From an uncultured Clostridium sp. (lineage in GTDB: Bacteria > Bacillota > Clostridia > Lachnospirales > Lachnospiraceae): a stretch of DNA of 6,541 nt. This document shows positions 1 to 5,988 of the stretch, piece after piece. Each line of letters begins with the position of its first letter. The first letter of the stretch is position 1. The notes under the pieces are model-generated. The model did not search any database. It was not told the origin of the DNA and saw only the letters and a program-made list of their open reading frames with translations. Both the position numbers and the translations under genes were made by a program. Location of the stretch: the NCBI GenBank assembly GCA_958442925.1, contig CAUCIO010000126.1, forward strand, positions 1-6,541. Reading direction: 5' to 3'.

Positions 1-1047
1 AGAGGTTCTTCTTTAAAAACGCCTGATGGACAGGAATCTTCAGAAAAAGGCAGCTCAGAAAGCGCTGGAAAGGCCACAGAAAGCAGCGCGCAGGAGGAAA
101 AAGACAGTGTAACAGCTTTTTCTGTGGAAGATGAGACTGTTCTTTTTGATCCTGACAGGCGTGGGCCTTCTGGAGAGCCTGGTTCCGGCGGCGACAATGA
201 CGCGGACTTTGAAGAATGGCAGGAGTGGCAGGATGAGGAGCTGGAGGAGTATGCCGATCAGGTGGAGGCAGGACTTCAGACTGTGTCGGGAACCTCCTAT
301 GCCGGAGATATCAGTCTCCTGCTTCAGATGGTAAAGGAACTGATCGGAAGCTCTGATGAGACAATAGCCAGGGCGGGAGCTTTGATTCAGAAAATCAACG
401 GTCTCTGTTCCAGCATCTCTGAAGCCGGAGGGGATACGGCAAGAGTGGTGAAGGAGCTGCGAAGCTGCACCGATCAGCTGGTAAACCTGCTGGACGATAC
501 GAGAGTGATGATTGATACCATGGACAGTTATGTTCCATCCATGCTGGATGCTCTGGGAGCCACAGAGGAACTGATGAACCGCCTGACAAAAGTCATGGGA
601 AGTACGGAGCAGGTGCTGCGCACGGTTCACAATACTCTGGCAGCTGCCGGAGATTCCCTGGACGATGGAACGAAGAATACTATTGCAGGAATGCAGGAGC
701 TTTTAAATCACAGCCTGACAGCTATAGAAAGTTTAAAACAGGTGAGAGAAGCCAGCCAGAATATGAAAGATACGCTGGACGAGCAGCTGGACAAATTTGA
801 GGAAGAGAATAATTTCCTGAATCTGGATCCAAATGAGGATCTGGTGTCCTTCACCTCAGGGAAGAACCCCTCTCCACACAGTATCCAGATACTGTTAAGA
901 ACTGAGGAGATAGATGATGAGGCTTTAAATGACGACACAGCGGATCTGGAGGCCTCTGCCCAGGCGGATCCGGGGCCTTTGGCCAGAATCTGGAATGTGA
1001 TTGTAAAGATTGTGAAAGCAGTCATCGATATTTTTAAAAACAGATAG
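1..1047 (+). CDS. C-terminal part of a large helical coiled-coil protein, possibly YhgE/Pip-like (5' end outside the window)
   Basis: The frame is open from the first base, so the gene begins upstream; 348 residues are visible. They start with a low-complexity stretch rich in Ser, Glu and Lys, then a Gly/Asp/Glu-rich acidic part (about residues 42-80). A long helical region follows (about 100-275) with regularly spaced Leu, Ile, Val and Met, as in coiled coils. Next comes a more globular piece containing FTSGKNPSPHSIQILLRTEEI-like text (about 280-302), and last an amphipathic end rich in Ile, Val, Trp and Lys (about 325-348). The pattern of repeated helices followed by an NPSP...LLRTEEI block reminds me of YhgE/Pip-type envelope proteins of Lachnospiraceae, but that is recollection, not proof. 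The lost N-terminus would decide whether there is a signal peptide or membrane anchor. A GTG at 124 is an internal codon with no ribosome site at proper distance. A strong terminator follows. Confidence 0.75.
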   Translation, partial: RGSSLKTPDGQESSEKGSSESAGKATESSAQEEKDSVTAFSVEDETVLFDPDRRGPSGEPGSGGDNDADFEEWQEWQDEELEEYADQVEAGLQTVSGTSYAGDISLLLQMVKELIGSSDETIARAGALIQKINGLCSSISEAGGDTARVVKELRSCTDQLVNLLDDTRVMIDTMDSYVPSMLDALGATEELMNRLTKVMGSTEQVLRTVHNTLAAAGDSLDDGTKNTIAGMQELLNHSLTAIESLKQVREASQNMKDTLDEQLDKFEEENNFLNLDPNEDLVSFTSGKNPSPHSIQILLRTEEIDDEALNDDTADLEASAQADPGPLARIWNVIVKIVKAVIDIFKNR

Positions 1048-1068
1048 CGTCAGATATGCTGGCATTTT

Positions 1069-1120
1069 GGGCGGCTTTCTGTGATGCCTTTCGGGCTGAT
1101 CAGAGGGCCGCCCTGTTTTT
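1069..1120 (+). terminator. Rho-independent terminator of the upstream coiled-coil gene
   Basis: GGGCGGC at 1069-1075 pairs perfectly with GCCGCCC at 1107-1113. The stem continues inward through two G-U pairs and four Watson-Crick pairs (1076-1081 with 1101-1106), giving 13 pairs. The loop of 19 bases contains a small GCC/GGC pairing of its own. The stem is followed by TG and then five T (1116-1120). It lies 21 bases after the stop codon and separates this gene from the folC promoter. Confidence 0.87.
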
Positions 1121-1157
1121 CTGTCGAGAAAGGGGAAAATTTACCGAAATAAACTTC

Positions 1158-1185
1158 TTGCATAATGGCGAGCTTATATTATAAT
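1158..1185 (+). promoter_or_regulatory. Sigma-A-type promoter for the folC operon
   Basis: A perfect -10 element TATAAT lies at 1180-1185, preceded after 16 bases by TTGCAT at 1158-1163, which keeps only the TTG of the -35 consensus. Transcription would begin around 1191-1193, leaving a leader of about 55-80 bases before folC depending on which start codon is used. The site lies in the only gap between a terminator and the folC operon. The weak -35 suggests moderate housekeeping expression. Confidence 0.65.
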
Positions 1186-1247
1186 AGAGAGATGAACAAA
1201 AAGAAAAAGCCTGCAAAAAGGACAGGCTGCCTGCGGAAAGCGGCAGT

Positions 1248-2594
1248 ATGACAAAAGAAAGGACAGGAAGGACCATGGAAAGAGGAGTGGAGCGCTTTAC
1301 TGCAGAGGAGGCAGAGGAGTACTTAAACAGGATTCCTAAATTTACAAAAAAGAAGCATTCCATAGAAGAACTCAGAGAAATTTTAGATGAGACAGGGCTT
1401 TCCCTTGACGGCATACGGCTGATCCATGTGGCCGGAACCAATGGAAAAGGTTCCGTCTGCGCCTTTTTATCCTCGATTCTCAGGGAAACGGGGGAGCACA
1501 CGGCAGTATTTACTTCTCCTCATCTTGTGTCAGCCAGAGAGAGGTTTTCCTTTGACGGAAAACAGGTGGAAGAGGAGGAGTTTCTCTCCGCGTTTCAGGT
1601 GATACAAAATCTGCTTCCTGTAATGGAAGAGAGAAAATTTGGCCACCCTTCTTACTTTGAGTATCTATTTCTGATGTTTGCAGCTATGATGCAGGAACGC
1701 AGAGAGTTTACGGCAGTAGTGGAAACCGGGCTTGGAGGAAGGCTGGACGCTACGAATGCAGTCCGGCGGCCGGACTTATGCGTAATTACCTCTATCAGCC
1801 TGGATCATATGGAGTATCTGGGGGATACAGTGGAGCAGATTGCAGGAGAGAAAGCGGGCATCATAAAACCTGGTATTCCTGTGGTTTATGACAGGACAGA
1901 CGAAGCGGCAGCCGCTGTGATCGAACGCCAGGCCAGGCTTTTGAAAAGCCCTGCCTTCGGAGTGGGAGAAGACAATTCCTGGCAGCAGACTCTGGAGCAG
2001 GGACATCTGTTTCTGAGACAGGGCGGGAGAGTCCTGGAGATTCCATTTGCCGCCCCTTACCAGGCGGTAAATGCCATGCTGGCAGTCCGGGCTGCTGCAG
2101 AGCTTGGAATTTCCTGGCAGACTGCTTCCAGGGGAGTGAAAAAAGCCTCCTGGCCAGGCCGTATGGAGGAAATTGCCCCTGGCGTCTATTTAGACGGTGC
2201 CCATAATGAAGGCGGAATCAGAGCCTTTGCAAGAGCCGCCTCCCAGCTTCCAGGCAAGAGAAAAATTCTCCTGTTTGCCGTAGCATCGGATAAAGAGTAT
2301 CAGACGATGCTGCGCCTTCTGTTTGAGATGCTGCGTCCTGATGCTGTAGTGCTGACCCGCATTGCCGGAAGCAGAGGACTCGATGTGGAGATACTTCGGG
2401 CCAAGGCCGAGGCAGCGGCAGACGAGGCAGGCCTGTCCATCCCGATGACAGTCAGGCCGTTGGCAGAGGAGGCGTTTTTTGCCGCCCTGCAGGATAAGGG
2501 AGAGGAGGATGCGGTGTTCTGCGCCGGTTCCCTTTACCTGGCGGGAGAAATAAAAGATGTGATAAGGAGGAACTGTCGTGATGAAAGAAGATAG
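1248..2594 (+). CDS. folC: Bifunctional folylpolyglutamate synthase / dihydrofolate synthase
   Basis: This Mur-ligase-family enzyme adds glutamate, using ATP, to folates (and in many bacteria to dihydropteroate) in the cytoplasm, which retains folates and makes them better cofactors. The visible motifs run in the family order: P-loop GTNGKGS at residues 63-69, SPHL at 90-93, ETGLGGRLDATN at 159-170, SLDHMEYLG at 184-192, EKAGIIKPG at 201-209 (its first Lys is where the carbamylated lysine of the family sits), WPGRME at 302-307, DGAHN at 316-320, and GSLYL near 427-431. The length of 448 fits the family. The start is uncertain: ATG 1248 has only a weak GGAAAG ahead of it, while ATG 1275 (Met10) follows AGGAAGG with a short 3-base gap and fits the usual beginning of FolC proteins better. 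It is the first gene of an operon with the small acidic gene (14-base overlap) and the TPR gene. Confidence 0.95.
   Translation: MTKERTGRTMERGVERFTAEEAEEYLNRIPKFTKKKHSIEELREILDETGLSLDGIRLIHVAGTNGKGSVCAFLSSILRETGEHTAVFTSPHLVSARERFSFDGKQVEEEEFLSAFQVIQNLLPVMEERKFGHPSYFEYLFLMFAAMMQERREFTAVVETGLGGRLDATNAVRRPDLCVITSISLDHMEYLGDTVEQIAGEKAGIIKPGIPVVYDRTDEAAAAVIERQARLLKSPAFGVGEDNSWQQTLEQGHLFLRQGGRVLEIPFAAPYQAVNAMLAVRAAAELGISWQTASRGVKKASWPGRMEEIAPGVYLDGAHNEGGIRAFARAASQLPGKRKILLFAVASDKEYQTMLRLLFEMLRPDAVVLTRIAGSRGLDVEILRAKAEAAADEAGLSIPMTVRPLAEEAFFAALQDKGEEDAVFCAGSLYLAGEIKDVIRRNCRDERR
2564..2570 (+). promoter_or_regulatory. Ribosome binding site of the 52-residue gene, inside folC
   Basis: AAGGAGG is a full Shine-Dalgarno match placed within the last codons of folC, 7 bases before GTG 2578 and 10 before ATG 2581. 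It is far stronger than the sites of its two neighbours and is the main argument that the short reading frame downstream is really translated. Confidence 0.8.
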
Positions 2595-2739
2595 AACCAT
2601 GATTGATTTTGACGAGGAGATCAGCCGGTTTCAGCCCAGTCTGGAAGTGGAGGACATCGGAGAGGCGATTGTAAAAAGCGATCTGACAGATATGTCGGAT
2701 ATTGTGATGGAAGTACTTAAACATGCGAAAGAGCGGTAA
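2581..2739 (+). CDS. Small acidic protein of unknown function, 52 residues
   Basis: I do not recognise a family. The frame runs from ATG 2581 to TAA 2737-2739 and encodes 52 residues, 15 of them Asp or Glu against 7 Lys or Arg. It has no membrane segment, signal peptide or cysteine. It begins MKEDRTMIDFDEE and ends in a probable helix (SDIVMEVLKHAKER). GTG 2578, directly before the ATG, is an alternative start adding one residue. It overlaps the end of folC by 14 bases in another frame and stops 5 bases before the TPR gene, so the three genes are almost certainly cotranscribed and translationally coupled. The perfect AAGGAGG site at 2564-2570 supports translation. A role as a cytoplasmic partner of the TPR protein is only a guess from position. 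Confidence 0.78.
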   Translation: MKEDRTMIDFDEEISRFQPSLEVEDIGEAIVKSDLTDMSDIVMEVLKHAKER

Positions 2740-2744
2740 AAAAT

Positions 2745-4175
2745 ATGGATCAATTAAAAAAAATCCGTCTGGCTGCCAACGGTTTCTATAATCTGGGGCT
2801 GGAACGGGCGAAGATACGCGACCTGACAGGAGCGGCAGAGGCGCTGAAAAAGTGCCTGCTGCTGAATAAATACCACATTGACGGAAGAAATCTTCTGGGC
2901 CTTATCTACTATGAGATGGGAGAGGTGTCAGATGCTTTGGTTCAGTGGGTAATCAGCATGAACTTCAAGGAGCAGGACAACCGGGCTGACTATTATCTGG
3001 ATCAGATTCAGAGAAAGCCGGAGCGGCTGGATACAGTAAGTCAGAATGTAAAGCGGTATAATCAGGCGCTGGCCCAGGCCCAGGCCGGGGACGACGATCT
3101 GGCGGTTCTGCAGCTGACGAAAGTGGTGGAGGTAAATCCTAATTTTATCAAGGCCCATCTGCTTCTGGCAGTTCTCTACATGAGCCGGGGAACCTATGCG
3201 AAAGCGGGAAAATCCCTTGTGAAGGTTTTGAAAATTGATAAAAATAACCCTAAAGCTTCCTGGTATATGTCCATTGTCAAGGATAAGACCGGCCGGGCGG
3301 ACGTAGAGAGAAGAAAGCTTAAAAATGCATTTTCCCATAAAAAGATGCAGGATGACGACGTGATCATTCCGCCTTCTTATAAGGAGAACACGGGATGGCA
3401 GTCAATTCTGAATATTGTGGCAGGTCTGGCTCTGGGCGCCATGGTCATTTTCTTCCTGGTTATGCCTACCAAGATCAAGGCTCTGAATAATGAGCACAAT
3501 CAGGAAATCCTGAAATATGAGGAAAAAATTAACCAGAGAAACGAGGAGATTGACAGCTTAAACGGACAGATGGAGCAGGCCAACAGCGATAAAGAGACGG
3601 CAGAGCAGAAGCTGGACGAGGCCTTAAACAGCAATGACAGTCAGGTGAACCAGTACGCCACCCTCGTTAAAATGCTGCAGGCTTACCGAAACGAGGATCT
3701 GACAGGGGCGGTAACTCTGTATCCAGGTTTTAATCCGTCGATTTTTACAGACGAGACAGTGCTTCAGATTGCCAATGGCATCAAACAGGACATAGAGACC
3801 AACGGTTACCAGACTCTGGAGGATCTGGCCTATACCATGTGGTCAGCAGGCAGAATGGATGAGGCGTTAAATTATTACAACACCTGTCTGACCATCCGGC
3901 CTCAGAATCCGAAAGTAATTTTCAGTATGGGAATGATCTACCGTTCCAAGCAGGATTACGCTAAGGCGGTGGAGCTGTTTACACAGGTGAGCACCCAGTA
4001 TGGGGATTCTGAATATGCGGAGAAATCAAGAAATCAGCTGACAGAGCTGGCTCCTTATGTGCAGTCAGCGTCCCAGCAGCAGGCAGAACCGGCAGCAGAA
4101 GAGACTCAGCCGGAAGCGGGAGAAGCTGAAACAGAAGAGGATGACGGAGGCCAGGAAGGGGAACCGCAGCAGTAA
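2745..4175 (+). CDS. Single-pass membrane protein with TPR domains on both sides of the membrane
   Basis: The 476-residue protein begins with TPR-like helix pairs (about residues 8-75 and 103-180, the latter with a repeat around FIKAHLLLAVLYMSRGTYAKA). A Lys-rich stretch leads to one membrane segment at about 221-240 (ILNIVAGLALGAMVIFFLVM). A coiled coil follows (about 245-298, rich in Glu, Gln and Asn), then a second TPR block at about 359-430 (DLAYTMWSAGRMDEALNYY and SMGMIYRSKQDYAKAVELF). The acidic, Gln-rich tail from about 440 looks disordered. No N-terminal signal peptide is present. The likely topology is N-terminus inside, coiled coil and second TPR block outside, though Lys also lies just after the membrane segment. 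TPRs bind other proteins, so a scaffold role is plausible but the partner is unknown. The ribosome site is weak, and the start is 5 bases after the preceding stop, which suggests translational coupling. A strong terminator follows. Confidence 0.9.
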   Translation: MDQLKKIRLAANGFYNLGLERAKIRDLTGAAEALKKCLLLNKYHIDGRNLLGLIYYEMGEVSDALVQWVISMNFKEQDNRADYYLDQIQRKPERLDTVSQNVKRYNQALAQAQAGDDDLAVLQLTKVVEVNPNFIKAHLLLAVLYMSRGTYAKAGKSLVKVLKIDKNNPKASWYMSIVKDKTGRADVERRKLKNAFSHKKMQDDDVIIPPSYKENTGWQSILNIVAGLALGAMVIFFLVMPTKIKALNNEHNQEILKYEEKINQRNEEIDSLNGQMEQANSDKETAEQKLDEALNSNDSQVNQYATLVKMLQAYRNEDLTGAVTLYPGFNPSIFTDETVLQIANGIKQDIETNGYQTLEDLAYTMWSAGRMDEALNYYNTCLTIRPQNPKVIFSMGMIYRSKQDYAKAVELFTQVSTQYGDSEYAEKSRNQLTELAPYVQSASQQQAEPAAEETQPEAGEAETEEDDGGQEGEPQQ

Positions 4176-4192
4176 AACACATAAGAATTGAT

Positions 4193-4238
4193 AAAGACAC
4201 TACAGAAGATGGTAAATTCTTTTGCAGTGTCTTTTTTT
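4193..4238 (+). terminator. Rho-independent terminator of the folC-TPR operon
   Basis: AAAGACACT at 4193-4201 pairs with AGTGTCTTT at 4226-4234. After one A-C mismatch, CAGAAGA at 4203-4209 pairs with TCTTTTG at 4218-4224 (one G-U), leaving an 8-base loop. Seven T follow the last C (4232-4238). It lies 17 bases after the TPR stop codon, so the sporulation genes downstream need their own promoter. Confidence 0.92.
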
Positions 4239-4273
4239 GTGCTTTACAGGCTCTCTGCATACTGACACTATTC

Positions 4274-4304
4274 TATGGAATAAAAAAAGAATGCCAGGGA
4301 ATAC
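4274..4304 (+). promoter_or_regulatory. spoIIA promoter: Tentative sigma-H-like promoter for the spoIIA operon
   Basis: In Bacillus and Clostridium the spoIIA operon is read by sigma-H RNA polymerase with Spo0A. The best candidate I can place is a -10 like AGGGAATAC at 4296-4304 (8 of 9 with the RNNGAATWW consensus) and a poor -35 like TATGGAATA at 4274-4282, with 13 bases between them instead of the usual 11-12. No clear Spo0A box (TGTCGAA) was found in the 207-base gap. A second GAAT-type -10 match, ATGGAATAA at 4275-4283, has no upstream partner. A promoter must exist because a terminator precedes the gap, but its exact place is uncertain. Confidence 0.3.
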
Positions 4305-4382
4305 TTTCCTATGATACGGTGAAAAGACAGATAGAAAGAGGAGAGACAGAAAAAGAATAGACAGAAAAAGGAGGAGAAACGC

Positions 4383-4760
4383 ATGGAACAGGGTTTTACA
4401 TACGAGGCATCGGAACAGATGCTGGTGATTCACCTGCCAAAGGAGGTGGATCACCATAACTGTACGGCGCTGAAAAATGAGACAGATCTGATTTTGGCCG
4501 AAAATTATGTGACTAGAATGATTTTTGATTTTACGGATACACAGTTTATGGACAGCTCAGGAATCGGAGTGCTTCTAAACCGCTACAAACAGATGAAAGG
4601 AAGCAGAGGAAGCGTCGCCTACTACGGGGCGGGGCGTCAGGTAAAGCGAATCCTGTCCATCGGAGGAATAACGGGAATGGTGCAGGGGTATGATACGAAG
4701 GAGGCGGCCATAGAGGGACGTCTGGAAAGGAGAGAACCATGCAGAAGGGGATGGAGATGA
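4383..4760 (+). CDS. spoIIAA: Anti-anti-sigma factor SpoIIAA (anti-sigma F factor antagonist)
   Basis: A STAS-domain protein that in its dephosphorylated form binds SpoIIAB and frees sigma-F in the forespore. Key text matches Bacillus subtilis SpoIIAA at the same numbering: the DHH motif at residues 23-25 and FMDSSGIGV at 55-63, in which Ser58 corresponds to the serine phosphorylated by SpoIIAB and reset by the phosphatase SpoIIE. The RYKQMKG segment after it is also typical. The protein is 125 residues, slightly longer than the 117 of B. subtilis; the extra Arg-rich end lies in the overlap with spoIIAB. The start is supported by AAGGAGG at 4368-4374, 8 bases before ATG. It is the first gene of the spoIIA operon. 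Confidence 0.96.
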   Translation: MEQGFTYEASEQMLVIHLPKEVDHHNCTALKNETDLILAENYVTRMIFDFTDTQFMDSSGIGVLLNRYKQMKGSRGSVAYYGAGRQVKRILSIGGITGMVQGYDTKEAAIEGRLERREPCRRGWR

Positions 4761-5194
4761 AGAGAGACGACAAAAAGACAGAGAGAATGAGGATGGAAAT
4801 CGAAAGCCGCTCAGAGAATGAGGAATTTGCCAGGGTAGCGGCTGCTGTATTTTTAAGCCGCCTGGATCCTACGGTAGAGGAGATGGATGATATTAAAACA
4901 GCAGTTTCAGAGGCAGTTACCAACGCGGTTATTCATGGATATGGAGGCGGAGAGGGAACCATTTACATAGAAATCCAGATTTGCGGCAGGGAGGCCAGGA
5001 TTACCATCCGGGACGAGGGAATCGGCATCGCGGACATTGAAAAAGCCATGGAGCCCATGTACACATCGGATCCGTCTGGGGAGCGTTCCGGTATGGGATT
5101 TTCCTTTATGGAGGCCTTTATGGATCAGGTATCTGTGGAGTCGGAACCTGGCCTGGGAACTGCCGTCATCATGAAAAAGGCAGTCGGCAGGTGA
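4739..5194 (+). CDS. spoIIAB: Anti-sigma F factor / serine kinase SpoIIAB
   Basis: A GHKL-type (Bergerat fold) kinase that binds and silences sigma-F and phosphorylates SpoIIAA. Motifs visible: FARV at residues 30-33 with Arg32 equivalent to Arg20 of B. subtilis; SEAVTNAVIHGY at 57-68, holding the catalytic-base Glu58 and the Mg-ATP Asn62; DEGIGI at 92-97; and ERSGMGFSFMEAFMD at 115-129, the ATP lid. Two starts are credible. ATG 4739 has AAAGGAG at 4726-4732 with a 6-base gap and overlaps spoIIAA by 22 bases, giving 151 residues. ATG 4757 has AAGGGG at 4745-4750, a classic 4-base ATGA overlap with the spoIIAA stop, and gives 145 residues, close to the 146 of B. subtilis. Either way the two genes are translationally coupled, which fits the need for balanced amounts. 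I report the longer form because of its ribosome site. Confidence 0.96.
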   Translation: MQKGMEMKRDDKKTERMRMEIESRSENEEFARVAAAVFLSRLDPTVEEMDDIKTAVSEAVTNAVIHGYGGGEGTIYIEIQICGREARITIRDEGIGIADIEKAMEPMYTSDPSGERSGMGFSFMEAFMDQVSVESEPGLGTAVIMKKAVGR

Positions 5195-5198
5195 GATT

Positions 5199-5933
5199 AT
5201 GGAAGGAACAGAGAGACAGGATAGAACAATACAGCTTATTGCCCTGGCCCACCAGGGAGATAAAGAGGCCAGAGATATTCTGGTAGAGGAAAATGTAGGC
5301 CTGATTTGGAGTATTGTCCGCAGGTTTGCAGGAAGAGGCTGCGAGACAGAGGATCTGTTCCAGATTGGAAGCATCGGCCTTATGAAGGCCATTGATAAAT
5401 TTGACACGGCCTTTGACGTGAAATTTTCCACTTATGCAGTTCCGCTGATTATGGGAGAGATTAAAAGATTTCTCAGAGACGACGGTATGATCAAGGTCAG
5501 CCGCTCCATTAAGGAGATGGGAATGCGAGTCAGCGCGTCCAGGCAGAAGCTGGCGGGAACGCTTGGCAGAGAACCGACCCTGGAAGAGCTGGCAGAGGAC
5601 ATAGGAGCAAGCCGTGAGGAGGTGGCCGTTTCCCTGGAGGCGGGAGCCCAGGTGGAATCTCTGTACGCTCCGGCGGCAGGAAGAGAGGAGACGAATCTGT
5701 CCCTGCTGGACCGGATTAGTGAAGAAAGCGGACAGAATGAGGAGGTGCTTGACAGGGTCGTTTTAAGGGAGCTGTTACGTTCCCTTGAAAAGAAAGAGCG
5801 GGAGCTGATTGTGAGGCGATATTTTTATGATCAGACTCAGACAAAAATTGCTGAACTTATGGGAATTTCTCAGGTTCAGGTTTCCAGAATGGAAAAGAGA
5901 ATTTTAAAGAAAATGCGGGAAGGCTTTGAATAA
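5199..5933 (+). CDS. sigF: RNA polymerase sigma-F factor (forespore-specific)
   Basis: The first forespore-specific sigma factor. Its 244 residues hold sigma-70 region 2 at about 30-100 (with EDLFQIGSIGLMKAIDKFD and FSTYAVPLIMGEIKRFLRDDG), region 3 at about 103-165 (LGREPTLEELAEDIGASREEV), and region 4 at about 188-240, with the helix-turn-helix around 213-234 (QTKIAELMGISQVQVSRMEKR). There is no region 1, as expected for the sporulation group. Identity as sigma-F rather than sigma-G rests mainly on the gene order spoIIAA-spoIIAB-sigF. ATG 5199 lies 4 bases after the spoIIAB stop; the ribosome site (AGGTGAG, 5189-5195) overlaps that stop. Its own stop codon is part of the -35 element of the next promoter. 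Confidence 0.96.
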   Translation: MEGTERQDRTIQLIALAHQGDKEARDILVEENVGLIWSIVRRFAGRGCETEDLFQIGSIGLMKAIDKFDTAFDVKFSTYAVPLIMGEIKRFLRDDGMIKVSRSIKEMGMRVSASRQKLAGTLGREPTLEELAEDIGASREEVAVSLEAGAQVESLYAPAAGREETNLSLLDRISEESGQNEEVLDRVVLRELLRSLEKKERELIVRRYFYDQTQTKIAELMGISQVQVSRMEKRILKKMREGFE

Positions 5934-5956
5934 AAACAGAAATTTGTTCCATACTA
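5927..5956 (+). promoter_or_regulatory. Sigma-G/sigma-F-type forespore promoter for the spoVA unit
   Basis: TGAATA at 5927-5932 and CATACTA at 5950-5956 are separated by 17 bases. This matches the Bacillus sigma-G consensus (TGMATA, 17-18 bases, CATWMTA) at every position. The -35 element lies across the end of sigF and contains two bases of its TAA stop. Transcription should start near 5963, just ahead of the AAAAGGA ribosome site at 5973-5979, which fixes ATG 5989 as the first start codon available. Sigma-F and sigma-G recognise overlapping sequences, so sequence alone does not fully separate them; sigma-G is favoured because it reads spoVA in B. subtilis. Confidence 0.85.
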
Positions 5957-5988
5957 ATCTGCAAAAGAAGAGAAAAGGATGTGAGAAA

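Noticed and set aside
124..126. GTG as the start of the first gene
   Set aside because: The same frame is open to base 1 and the nearest GGAGG is about 30 bases upstream, so this is an internal valine codon of a gene cut by the window edge.
55..630. 191-residue open frame on the - strand
   Set aside because: It lies fully antisense to the coiled-coil gene, shows no recognisable domain and has a composition expected of a mirror frame (Ser, His and Leu rich).
1122..1128. TGTCGAG, close to a Spo0A box
   Set aside because: It differs from TGTCGAA by one base, sits beside a terminator upstream of the housekeeping gene folC, and one 6-of-7 match is expected by chance.
1100..1501. 133-residue open frame on the - strand over the folC promoter and 5' end
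   Set aside because: It is antisense to the conserved FolC P-loop region, starts at no convincing ribosome site and would end inside the terminator of the upstream gene.
2190..2600. 136-residue open frame on the - strand
   Set aside because: It is antisense to the conserved C-terminal half of FolC, with no domain or own promoter visible.
4243..4271. TTTACA followed by CACTAT as a sigma-A promoter for spoIIAA
   Set aside because: The -10 keeps only three of six consensus bases, and spoIIA operons are normally read by sigma-H.
4907..5431. 174-residue open frame on the - strand
   Set aside because: It is antisense to spoIIAB and sigF, both of which are certain genes.
5926..5988. Longer start (TTG) for the small membrane protein
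   Set aside because: It would overlap the sigF stop and the -35 element and lies upstream of the predicted transcript start; ATG 5989 has a good ribosome site.
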